Of a stretch of 64,000 bases of DNA, positions 20,471 through 29,255 are shown piece after piece. The notes beneath the pieces were generated by a model. It was not told the origin of the DNA. It saw only the letters and a list, made by a program, of their open reading frames with translations, and searched no databases. The DNA is taken from assembly GCF_010671925.1 (NCBI RefSeq), contig NZ_JAAHIH010000006.1, forward strand, positions 310,001 to 374,000, in the 5' to 3' direction. The first letter of the stretch is position 1. Each line of letters begins with the position of its first letter. Both the position numbers and the translations under genes were made by a program. Source of the stretch: Moorena sp. SIOASIH. Lineage in GTDB: Bacteria; Cyanobacteriota; Cyanobacteriia; Cyanobacteriales; Coleofasciculaceae.

Positions 20471-21685
20471 ATGAATCAATTAATGAAAAGTAATGACCTG
20501 AAAGATTCAATCATAATTTCAGATACTACCCTCCGTGATGGTGAACAGACATTTGGCATTGTCTTCAGCAATGAGGAAAAGTTGGAAATTGCTAGACAAC
20601 TTGATGCACTAGACATTCAGGAGTTGGAAGCTGGATTTCCAGCTCAAGAAGGAAGTGAAAGGACCTACCTGCAAGAGCTGATTTCCCGTAAAACCAATGG
20701 GCGTATCTCAGCACGGGTGTTAGGCTGGCATCGGCCATTGCGTGAAGAACTATCCTGGTCAGTTAAGTTGGGCCTAGATGGCTGCTGCTCTTCTACTCCG
20801 ATTACCCCTTATATGATTGATAGCATCCTGAGATCTACACCGGACAAAATCTTACAAGCTCAACGGAGTGCATTAGCTTTCATCAAGGAGAACGGCTTAT
20901 ACGCTGTTTCTGACTTTCAGGATGCCTTCAATGCTGATCACTCATTTTTATTTGACATGATTCAGATGTCAGAGGAAATTGGTGCCGATCGAGTGCGGCT
21001 TTGCGATACCGTAGGTCGCACTGATCCCTTCATCATCTTCGAGACCATAACGGATATTCTCAATAACTCGGAGATCGATGTCGAACTTCATGCCCATAAT
21101 GATCTGGGTATGGCGGTTGCCAACTGTGTGGCTGCGACTAAAGCATTTGAGATCTGGTACCAGTCCCACAAAAAAATACCAAGCCGGAAGCTCTATTTAA
21201 CCACTACAGTGAATGGAATTGGTGAGCGAGCTGGTAACACTGATTTGGCTACATTAGTGGGTGCGTTGAAAGTTGGGCTAAATATAAATCTATCTGTACA
21301 GGAATCGAGACTCTCCAGCGTTTGTGATTATGTCTCGCAAGCAAGTAGTCGCCCGATCCCGATTAATGCACCAGTAGTAGGTCCCAATATTTGGTCTCAT
21401 TCCTCAGGTATTCATGTAGATGGTGTGTTGAAAAGCCCTGCAAATTACGAGCTGATAAGCCCTGAATTTGTTGGCAAAACTAACACTGCTCGACGTTTAG
21501 GGATCAATAAACATTCTGGCAAACGGGCTGTCCAGCATAAATTTGCTGGGTTGGGCATACCGTTGACTGATGAAGCTGCTCTCAAACTGTTGCCCCAGAT
21601 TCGTGAAGGGACGATTCAGAATAAGCGAATGCTATTTGATCATGAATTGGTTGATTTAGTGAATCGATCCCAAAAACCTTCATGA
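20471..21685 (+). CDS. Homocitrate/2-isopropylmalate synthase-like enzyme (DRE-TIM metallolyase)
   Basis: A 404-aa protein of the HMG-CoA-lyase-like superfamily. Visible signatures: DTTLRDGEQ near the N-terminus, HAHNDLGMA (metal-binding His pair) and NGIGERAGN. It resembles NifV-type homocitrate synthases and lacks the C-terminal regulatory domain of leucine-pathway LeuA. The family condenses acetyl-CoA with a 2-oxo acid, the first step of one-carbon chain extension. No nif genes are in the window and it sits 196 bp before the loading NRPS, so it most likely builds an extended 2-oxo acid or alkylmalate for the peptide (compare HphA in homophenylalanine synthesis). The aminotransferase downstream of the NRPS could complete such a route. 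The exact substrate is inference. Confidence 0.88.
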   Translation: MNQLMKSNDLKDSIIISDTTLRDGEQTFGIVFSNEEKLEIARQLDALDIQELEAGFPAQEGSERTYLQELISRKTNGRISARVLGWHRPLREELSWSVKLGLDGCCSSTPITPYMIDSILRSTPDKILQAQRSALAFIKENGLYAVSDFQDAFNADHSFLFDMIQMSEEIGADRVRLCDTVGRTDPFIIFETITDILNNSEIDVELHAHNDLGMAVANCVAATKAFEIWYQSHKKIPSRKLYLTTTVNGIGERAGNTDLATLVGALKVGLNINLSVQESRLSSVCDYVSQASSRPIPINAPVVGPNIWSHSSGIHVDGVLKSPANYELISPEFVGKTNTARRLGINKHSGKRAVQHKFAGLGIPLTDEAALKLLPQIREGTIQNKRMLFDHELVDLVNRSQKPS

Positions 21686-21711
21686 TCTCACTGCAATCGT
21701 GATTTTTGCTA

Positions 21712-21836
21712 AGTAGGTGGGCGTAATTAAGTGTAAAATAGCGATGGAAATTCAAAATCATGAAACCCCTATGAATAGAGGATTCCAGCTTCATTTTCGG
21801 ATTTTGAGTTTTAACGTTTATTTATGCCCACCTACT
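21712..21836. mobile_element. 125-bp MITE with TA target duplication
   Basis: Ends AGTAGGTGGGCGTAA (from 21712) and TTATGCCCACCTACT (to 21836) are inverted repeats with one mismatch. TA dinucleotides flank both sides (21710-21711 and 21837-21838), as left by IS630/Tc1-mariner transposases. It is too short to code for one. It fills most of the gap between the homocitrate-synthase-like gene and the second NRPS and may affect the expression of the latter. Confidence 0.75.
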
Positions 21837-21881
21837 TATCGGTGACCCTCTCCCCTTAACCTACCAATCGGTTCTTTAGTT

Positions 21882-24800
21882 ATGATCACCCCCCCCATTG
21901 CCACTCTTTCAACTCCAAAGCAAGAACCTGGTGAGGAAAACTTACTGATGAATCTGAAACATCAAGTGTTGCCTGAACAAAGAAACAAATGTATCTATCA
22001 ACTGATAGATGCTTATGCCCACAATATACCTAACAAAACTGCTGTAATTTGTGGAGGTCAGACCCTGACCTATCGCATACTCAATCAGCTTGCCGATCAA
22101 GTTGCTGAGCATTTGCAGCATTTAGAGATTGAATCCGGAGGATTGATCGGGCTGTATATGGATCGATCGTTGGCTATGATTGTTGGTTTATTGGGAATTT
22201 GGAAAGCGGGTTGTGCCTATGTTCCACTTGATAGTCAATATCCCAAGCAGCGTCTCGAATTTATGCTGGCAGAGACTGAAGCAGCGATAGTCTTAACTGA
22301 ACCTCAGTTGTGTCAGGATTTACCAAAACTATCAACAATTGCACAGGTGATCACGTTAAAGGTCGAGACCGACGGTCGTTTGTCCCTTGCTTCAGTAATC
22401 TCATCGAAATTAAAACCATCTGTCTCGACAGCGATTTCTGCGCCAGTGACGGCCAAGGATCTTTCCCCGTCGAAGGTGGAAGATCCTCCTTCTGTAGATC
22501 AGTGCAGTGAAGGCCGCGATAAACTGAGCTGGGACAAGCGAGCCAAATCTTCTCCTGAAATCAACCCCCTCGATCGCCTCGCTTATATTATTTACACCTC
22601 TGGTTCAACGGGCAAACCCAAAGGCGTAATGATCAGCCATCGGAATCTGGCACATTACTGTTGGTCGATCGTTCAGCCCATGGCTCTGCAATCCACTGAT
22701 ATTTATTTGCACCTTGCCTCCATCTGCTTTGCCACATCTGCCCGTCAGTTATTGTCACCCCTATCACATGGGGCAACTGTTGTTATCGCGACCTCGGAAG
22801 AACGTCAAATCCCGCTCAAAGTGCTACAACTGGCAAAGGATCAGCAGGTTACCTTAATGGATATGGTGCCATCCTATTGGCGAATTCTAAATTCAACCCT
22901 ACAGCATTTGCCTCCTGATACGCGCCAGAAACTTCTGACCAACACTCTACGATTTGTTAACGGTCATGGGGAACCTGTCCCCCAATATATTCCTCAGATC
23001 TGGCAAGAGAGGTTACAGCATCCTGCTGCGACGTTGAATCTATATGGTCAAGCAGAGGCAACAGGTTCGGTTGCCTTTTGTTTTTACCAATCCGGAGAAC
23101 CTGGCGCTGTGATGCCGATCGGTCAGCCATTACCAGGGATGAAACTCTACATCCTTGATGATAATTTAACCCCTGTAGCGCCTGGAACTTGCGGGGAAAT
23201 CTACGTGGGAGGACCAGCGGTATCTCAGGGATACTTTAAACGCCCAGAACTGAATGATGAAAGGTTTATCGTTAATCCCTTGATTAATCATAAGTCCGGC
23301 AATAGTGAACAAGAACTTGACCAGACTGTTCCATTCTACCTCTACAAAACTGGAGATTTGGGGCGATGTCGGAGCGATGGGGTTTTTGAAATGTTGGGGC
23401 GTGTAGATCGTCAAGTTAAGATTAATGGTGTTCGAGTTGAAATAGACGAAATTGAAGCAATTCTCTCTCAACATCCCACCGTTAGGGAAGCTGCTGTTTT
23501 AGATCTGAAAACGAACCTGAATGAACCTTATTTAGTTGCTTATTTAACCCTCGAACCAACATCCCTGTCTCGTGAGGATAACAATTGGGAGCAAATTGAA
23601 ATCGCCCTCCAAACGGTAAGATCTGGCAAGTCTGTGAAGATAGATAGTCTTACCGTTGCTGAGTCAAACTCAGAGCTGATCCATCAACTCAAGACATATC
23701 TCCAAGCCCAAGTATCTCGCTATGTGGTGCCATCCAAGTTTGTGATTCTGGAAGATCTTCCCCTAACTCCGAATGGCAAAGTCGATCGTAAGGTGCTGCT
23801 TGCACAACAAGAAGCGCAGTTTGAAAACCGAGAATTGATTGCTCCCCGTACAGAGACCGAAGTGAAGCTTGCCAAGATTTGGTGTGACATTCTCAATCTT
23901 ACTCAGATTAGCCTTGACGATAACTTCTTTGAATTGGGTGGACATTCCCTGCTTGCAACGCAGGTGATTTCTCGGATCAGGGACGTATTCTTCATTGAAT
24001 TACCTCTGGCTCAAGTGTTTGCTTATCCCACTTTGATGGAATTAGCCCAGTCGATCGACACTATCCAGCCAACAGACTCAATTAAACTGACAACCATTAG
24101 TTCAGTTCCCAAAGACACCAAGGTTCCTTTATCTTTTGCTCAGCAACGTCTTTGGTTTCTTGATCAATTAGAAGGACCTAGTTCAACTTATAATATTTCA
24201 AATGTCTGGCAACTGGAAGGAGACTTAAATCTATCAGTACTGACCCAAAGTCTTCAAACAATTGTGCAGCGCCACGAAGGGCTACGGACCATTTTTCCGA
24301 GCGATAATGCTGCTCCATATCAAAAAATTCAACTTGACGTTACAGTTCAGGTTCCCCTAATCGACTTACAATCGCTTCCCCCAACAGAACTAGAATCTCA
24401 GATTCAGATTTTGATTAATGCTGAGGCTCAAACACCGTTTGTCCTTGCCCAAGATACGCTTGTTCGTTGCAAGCTTTTGAAATGCAGTACAACAGTCCAT
24501 GTGCTTGTGATTACAATCCATCACATCGTTGCCGATGACTGGTCACTGGGCATCTTTCAGCAAGAACTCTCCGAACTCTATACTGCTTTTTGTCAATCGG
24601 AACCTTTACCGCTGGCACCCTTGCCCATTCAATATGCAGATTTTGCCTATTGGCAGCATCAATGGTTACAAGGACAAGTTCTGGAGACCTTACTCGACTA
24701 CTGGCGAAACCAACTTGCAGACAGTCCACCCCTGCTAGATTTACCAACCGACTACCCACGTCCAGCAAAACAAGTTTTTCGGGGTAGCACGATTGAATTT

Positions 24801-27332
24801 GATTTAGATGCTCACTTAACCCAAAAATTACAACTTCTCAGTCAACAATCTGGCACTACCCTCTTCATATCACTTCTGAGCGCGTTTTCAATCTTACTCT
24901 GTCGTTACAGCAACTCAACTGACATCGTTGTTGGGTCGCCAATCGCCAATCGTAATCGTCAGGAAATTGAGCCTCTCATTGGGTTCTTTGTCAATACATT
25001 GGTGTTGCGTAACAACCTTGAAGGGAATCCAAGCTTCTTAGAATTGTTGCAACGAACTCGCCAAGTTGCCTTAAATGCTTATGCCCATCAGGATCTCCCG
25101 TTTGAGAAGTTAGTAGAGGAATTAAATCCAGATCGCAACCTGAGCTATCATCCCCTGGTTCAGGTCATGTTTGTATTGCAAAATAGCATCCCATCCCATG
25201 CCTTGAGTTTTCCAGGCGTAACCGTGAGTCCACGAAGGGTAGAACGGACCACTGCAAAATTTGATTTGATTTTGTCAATGCGGGAAGCTTCTCAAGGGTT
25301 GCAAGGGGTTTGGGAGTATAACAGTGATTTATTCACATCTAACACAATTCAACGATTGCATCACCACTTTCAAACCTTGCTTAAAGGGATTGTTGCCAAT
25401 CCAGATCAATTAATTTCTGAGTTACCCCTGCTAACCGAAGCAGAACAGCAGCAATTACTGGCACAATGGAGCCAAGCCCATAGAGATTATCCCGGTGATT
25501 CCTCCATACACCATCTGTTTGAACAACAAGTAGAACGTACACCAGATGCGGTTGCCTTAGTGTTTGGAGAACAACAGCTCTCTTATCGAGAACTGGATCG
25601 CCGTGCAAATCAGCTTGCCACTTATTTGCAGACCTTGGGTGTAGAACGAGAAGTATTGGTCGGCCTTTGCCTGGAACGATCACCAGAGTTGATTGTTGCC
25701 ATGCTAGGAACTCTCAAAGCTGGAGGAGCCTACGTTCCCCTTGATTCCAACTATCCTTCGGAGCGCTTGGCTTTCATCTTAAATGAAACGCAAATTCCCG
25801 TATTAATTACGCAAACGACTTTGCGCTCCCGATTAGCCAATTATGAGCAGTGTGTCCTGATTTGTCTCGATGAGATTGATTTGACACAATCCAATGGATT
25901 GCAATCTTATGAAGTGCAGTCTGATAGCTCGTCAGAGCCGCAATTGGTGACAAGAGAGAGTCTAGCCTATGTAATCTATACTTCTGGCTCTACGGGTCAA
26001 CCCAAAGGAGTTAGTATTCCCCATCAAGCAGTGATACGTTTGGCGATCGATCCTAACTATGTGACAATTTGCTCAGACGACACATGCCTACAACTAGCTT
26101 CCATTGCCTTTGATGCGGCCACCTTCGAAGTTTGGGGGGCTTTGCTCAATGGAGCAAAATTAGTCCTAGCTCCTGCTGCTCGTCCATCTCTGGCAGAGAT
26201 CGCACATCTGCTATCACATCACCAAATCACTGTAGTTTGGCTCACCTCTGGACTCTTCCATCAGATGGTAGAAGAGCATTTGGAGTCTTTCACCTCAGTT
26301 CGACAACTTCTGGCGGGGGGAGACGTTCTGTCAGTTACCCATGTCAAGAAAGCAGTTCGAGCCTTACCGAATACCCTTGTAATTAATGGTTATGGTCCGA
26401 CGGAGAATACAACTTTTACCTGCTGTTACCCAATCCGAAATCTTGAAGCCATTGGCACGTCGGTTCCAATCGGTTGTGCGATTTCAAATACTCAGGTTTA
26501 TCTGTTGGATGACAGCTATCATCCAGTTCCTATAGGAGTTTCGGGAGAGCTTTATATTGGTGGCGATGGTTTAGCACGCGAGTACTTTAACCGTCCTAAT
26601 CTGACAGCAGAACGATTTATCTGCCATCCTGCTTTGGGTCGCCTCTACAAAACTGGTGATCTTTGCCGCTACCGTTCAGATGGAAATCTCGAATTTATAG
26701 GACGGATTGATCATCAAGTTAAGATTCGGGGTTTCCGCATTGAGTTAGGAGAGATCGAAACAGTGCTCGGTGAGCATCCTGATTTACAGGCAGTCGTTGT
26801 GTTAGCCCGAGAAGATAATCCAGGAGATAAGCGGTTAGTCGCTTACGTTGTAGTTGAGGCAGATAAGCAAATTCTCCCTAATCAACTCCAACAGTTTCTC
26901 AAGCAGAGGCTACCAGATTATATGATCCCCTCCGCCTTTGTACAATTAAGAACCTTGCCTTTAACCCTAAATTGCAAGGTAGATCGTCGATCTCTGCCGA
27001 TTCCTGACTTTTCTCAACTCCCTCACAGGCTTGAGTTTACTGCACCCCAAACTGAAACTGAGTACAGGATTGTTAAAATCTGGTCTGAAGTCATGAAATG
27101 CGATCGCATCAGTATTCACGACAACTTCTTTGAATTGGGTGGTCATTCTCTCCTTGCTACTCGGGTCATTTCAAAGCTCCGTCAAACTTTGCAGATTGAA
27201 CTGCCAATCCAAAGCCTCTTTGAATATCCAACGGTAGCTGGGTGGGCTAAACACATCGATCTAGTGCTATGGTTTGGTCGAGATGCAGTGGACCTTGCAG
27301 CAGTTAAAAACACTGAGGAAATTGAGATATGA
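21882..27332 (+). CDS. Nonribosomal peptide synthetase A(load)-T-C-A-T, 1816 aa
   Basis: The loading and first extension modules. Domains: A1 (~28-637, YTSGSTG near 237), carrier Ser ~688, C (~747-1187), A2 (~1203-1707), carrier Ser ~1756, then a short tail ending TEEIEI. In A1 the usual Asp that binds the amino group is Ala (ICFATSARQ where other domains here have IAFDAATF), so it should activate a carboxylic acid without alpha-amino group, such as a hydroxy, keto or plain acyl acid. A2 has pocket DAFWLGGTFK, the valine code. The condensation motif is HHIVADD instead of HHxxxDG, and the A10 motif of A2 reads NCKVDR instead of NGKVDR. With no condensation domain before A1 and no release domain, it probably starts the line and passes a dipeptidyl chain to the 4158-aa NRPS by its acidic C-terminal tail. 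Confidence 0.95.
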   Translation: MITPPIATLSTPKQEPGEENLLMNLKHQVLPEQRNKCIYQLIDAYAHNIPNKTAVICGGQTLTYRILNQLADQVAEHLQHLEIESGGLIGLYMDRSLAMIVGLLGIWKAGCAYVPLDSQYPKQRLEFMLAETEAAIVLTEPQLCQDLPKLSTIAQVITLKVETDGRLSLASVISSKLKPSVSTAISAPVTAKDLSPSKVEDPPSVDQCSEGRDKLSWDKRAKSSPEINPLDRLAYIIYTSGSTGKPKGVMISHRNLAHYCWSIVQPMALQSTDIYLHLASICFATSARQLLSPLSHGATVVIATSEERQIPLKVLQLAKDQQVTLMDMVPSYWRILNSTLQHLPPDTRQKLLTNTLRFVNGHGEPVPQYIPQIWQERLQHPAATLNLYGQAEATGSVAFCFYQSGEPGAVMPIGQPLPGMKLYILDDNLTPVAPGTCGEIYVGGPAVSQGYFKRPELNDERFIVNPLINHKSGNSEQELDQTVPFYLYKTGDLGRCRSDGVFEMLGRVDRQVKINGVRVEIDEIEAILSQHPTVREAAVLDLKTNLNEPYLVAYLTLEPTSLSREDNNWEQIEIALQTVRSGKSVKIDSLTVAESNSELIHQLKTYLQAQVSRYVVPSKFVILEDLPLTPNGKVDRKVLLAQQEAQFENRELIAPRTETEVKLAKIWCDILNLTQISLDDNFFELGGHSLLATQVISRIRDVFFIELPLAQVFAYPTLMELAQSIDTIQPTDSIKLTTISSVPKDTKVPLSFAQQRLWFLDQLEGPSSTYNISNVWQLEGDLNLSVLTQSLQTIVQRHEGLRTIFPSDNAAPYQKIQLDVTVQVPLIDLQSLPPTELESQIQILINAEAQTPFVLAQDTLVRCKLLKCSTTVHVLVITIHHIVADDWSLGIFQQELSELYTAFCQSEPLPLAPLPIQYADFAYWQHQWLQGQVLETLLDYWRNQLADSPPLLDLPTDYPRPAKQVFRGSTIEFDLDAHLTQKLQLLSQQSGTTLFISLLSAFSILLCRYSNSTDIVVGSPIANRNRQEIEPLIGFFVNTLVLRNNLEGNPSFLELLQRTRQVALNAYAHQDLPFEKLVEELNPDRNLSYHPLVQVMFVLQNSIPSHALSFPGVTVSPRRVERTTAKFDLILSMREASQGLQGVWEYNSDLFTSNTIQRLHHHFQTLLKGIVANPDQLISELPLLTEAEQQQLLAQWSQAHRDYPGDSSIHHLFEQQVERTPDAVALVFGEQQLSYRELDRRANQLATYLQTLGVEREVLVGLCLERSPELIVAMLGTLKAGGAYVPLDSNYPSERLAFILNETQIPVLITQTTLRSRLANYEQCVLICLDEIDLTQSNGLQSYEVQSDSSSEPQLVTRESLAYVIYTSGSTGQPKGVSIPHQAVIRLAIDPNYVTICSDDTCLQLASIAFDAATFEVWGALLNGAKLVLAPAARPSLAEIAHLLSHHQITVVWLTSGLFHQMVEEHLESFTSVRQLLAGGDVLSVTHVKKAVRALPNTLVINGYGPTENTTFTCCYPIRNLEAIGTSVPIGCAISNTQVYLLDDSYHPVPIGVSGELYIGGDGLAREYFNRPNLTAERFICHPALGRLYKTGDLCRYRSDGNLEFIGRIDHQVKIRGFRIELGEIETVLGEHPDLQAVVVLAREDNPGDKRLVAYVVVEADKQILPNQLQQFLKQRLPDYMIPSAFVQLRTLPLTLNCKVDRRSLPIPDFSQLPHRLEFTAPQTETEYRIVKIWSEVMKCDRISIHDNFFELGGHSLLATRVISKLRQTLQIELPIQSLFEYPTVAGWAKHIDLVLWFGRDAVDLAAVKNTEEIEI

Positions 27333-27524
27333 CCTAAGCTACAGATGGGGAATTCCGCGCATCCGGAGTGGTAACGAGAGAGGCTTGGTGGCTGGCATTG
27401 TATGTTACAGTACTGAACACATCAAGTACAAAAACAGTGGGAGGGGCACAGGATAACCTACACTACCACACTATAACTCAAGCGCACTGCACTGGAAAAG
27501 TGAATAAACGATTACATCAAGACC

Positions 27525-28694
27525 ATGAGAACTTTTGCGCTCCGAATGGAACGGTTAGGCACTGAAGCTGCCTTTGAATATCTCGCCAAAGCCAAACAAT
27601 TGGAGGCCCAAGGACGAGATATAATTCATATGGAGATTGGACAGCCAGATTTTCCTACTCCTCCTCACATTTGTAAGGCAGCCTACCAAGCCATGCAAGC
27701 GGGCCACACGGGTTATGGTCCTGCAGCAGGACTACCAGAACTGAAGTCAGCGATCGCACGCCACATTTCCAAAACCCGGCATTTGTCAGTCGAACCCGAT
27801 CGGGTTGTCATAATGCCAGGGGCAAAACCCGTAATATTCTTGACTATTCTGGCTCTGGTTGATCCCCAAGATGAGGTCATTTACCCAAATCCAGGGTTTC
27901 CCATTTACAAATCAGTTATTGACTTTGTCGGAGCTAAACCTGTTCCGCTACCTTTGCGAGAAGTCGTGAACTTTCGCATCCAAATTGAGGATTTGAAAAC
28001 CCTAGTCAACGATTGTACCAAGTTATTGATCCTCAACTCTCCTCAAAACCCAACTGGGGGAGTGCTGACGTCTGAGGATCTAGCTGAAATTGCTACCCTT
28101 GCTCAGCAATACGACTTCTACATTCTCGCAGACGAAATCTATTCTCATATTCTCTACGACCAGACCCATACTAGTATTGCAAGTTTGCCAGGCATGGAGG
28201 AGCGCACTATTTTACTAGATGGTTTTTCTAAAACCTATGCTATGACTGGCTGGCGTTTGGGCTATGCCGTTGCATCTCCAGAAATCAGTGAAAAGCTAAC
28301 TCAACTCATGATCAATACCAATTCCTGTACCTGTTCGTTTACTCAATTGGCAGGGGTGACTGCCCTGGAAGGAGACCAAACCTTTGTTGAGAAGATGGTG
28401 ATGGAATTTCATCGGCGTCGAGATATGATTGTCACCAGGATCAACCAAATAGCTGGTATCAGTTGTCAAATGCCAAGAGGGGCATTCTATGCATTTCCAA
28501 ATGTCTCCCAGTTACCGTTAGATGATCAAGCCATAGCAGATTATTTGATGACTGAGGCTGGGGTGGTAGTGTTACCTGGTTCTTCTTTTGGCAATCAAGG
28601 TCAGGGATATTTACGCCTGTCCTACGCAAACTCATTCAGCAAGATTGAAGAGGCATTGGATCGAATTGAGCAGGCAGTTCATACTCTCATTTAA
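27525..28694 (+). CDS. PLP-dependent aminotransferase, class I/II
   Basis: A 389-aa fold-type I aminotransferase of the aspartate/prephenate group. Visible are GYGPAAGLPELKSAIA (substrate-binding region), NSPQNPTGG, DEIYSHI and the PLP-lysine motif DGFSKTYAMTGWRLGY; near the C-terminus is RLSYANS with the carboxylate-binding Arg. It lies 192 bp after the second NRPS in the same direction. It could aminate a 2-oxo acid made through the nearby homocitrate-synthase-like enzyme, supplying a nonstandard amino acid to the module of unassigned specificity, or be a general enzyme. ATG at 27525 is used; MERLG seven codons later is an alternative. Confidence 0.9.
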   Translation: MRTFALRMERLGTEAAFEYLAKAKQLEAQGRDIIHMEIGQPDFPTPPHICKAAYQAMQAGHTGYGPAAGLPELKSAIARHISKTRHLSVEPDRVVIMPGAKPVIFLTILALVDPQDEVIYPNPGFPIYKSVIDFVGAKPVPLPLREVVNFRIQIEDLKTLVNDCTKLLILNSPQNPTGGVLTSEDLAEIATLAQQYDFYILADEIYSHILYDQTHTSIASLPGMEERTILLDGFSKTYAMTGWRLGYAVASPEISEKLTQLMINTNSCTCSFTQLAGVTALEGDQTFVEKMVMEFHRRRDMIVTRINQIAGISCQMPRGAFYAFPNVSQLPLDDQAIADYLMTEAGVVVLPGSSFGNQGQGYLRLSYANSFSKIEEALDRIEQAVHTLI

Positions 28695-28736
28695 CATCTT
28701 CCCCGACCTAAAGGCACGGAGATTCCCTAGTGTTGC

Positions 28737-28775
28737 CTCTTGCCTGTTCCCTATTCCCCATTCCCTGTTCCCTTA
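28737..28775. repeat. Short heptamer-type repeat tract
   Basis: CTGTTCCCTATTCCCCATTCCCTGTTCCC-type units lie in the 120-bp gap after the aminotransferase. They are the same family as the tracts at 3118-3165, 51785-51905 and 54350-54559. Confidence 0.6.
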
Positions 28776-28814
28776 TTTCTTAAGACTTTAACATAAAAAT
28801 TCTCAATATAAAAA

Positions 28815-29255
28815 ATGGTTGTTGCCCAAAATAAAACTAAAGATATTGAAGCAATGTATCCCCTTTCCTCAACGCAAAAAGGGATATTATTTCAGACATT
28901 GTATCACCCGGAACATCGGGTATATTTCGACCAATTTAAGTTGACGATTCACGGCAAGCTGAATCCGAAGTTCTTTGAACAGGCTTGGGTGAGACTGGTA
29001 GAAAGACACCCAGTTTTGCGCACCTTATTTGTTTGGAGAAACCGTAAGCAGCCGGTGCAAGTTGTACGTAAAACCTTCAAGCTAACCTGGATTGAGCATG
29101 ACTGGCGAACCCTATCTCCTGAAGCCCAAACAGCCAAGATGGATGATTTTTTAGACAGGGATCGACAACAAGGGGTTGAACTGGGTAAAGCCCTGGTTGA
29201 CTTACAAAACTCTGAAATGGCTTACTGGTACGTTGGGATTTTGAACTCTAACTAA
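28815..29255 (+). pseudogene. NRPS gene start: condensation domain cut off after ~126 residues
   Basis: The ORF opens with a typical condensation-domain start (MYPLSSTQKGILFQTLYHPE) and continues through 'LVERHPVLRTLF', but ends before the HHxxxDG catalytic motif. At 29191/29192 the sequence passes abruptly into the 1363-bp direct repeat, whose first codons add a 20-residue foreign tail and a stop. It is therefore the 5' stub of a third NRPS gene. Its rest is not in the window. The last three residues before the junction (GKA) match where condensation domains normally go on. Confidence 0.88.

Noticed and set aside
20471..21685. Reading the homocitrate-synthase-like gene as nifV for nitrogen fixation
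   Set aside because: No nif gene is in the window and the gene lies between NRPS genes; a pathway role is simpler.
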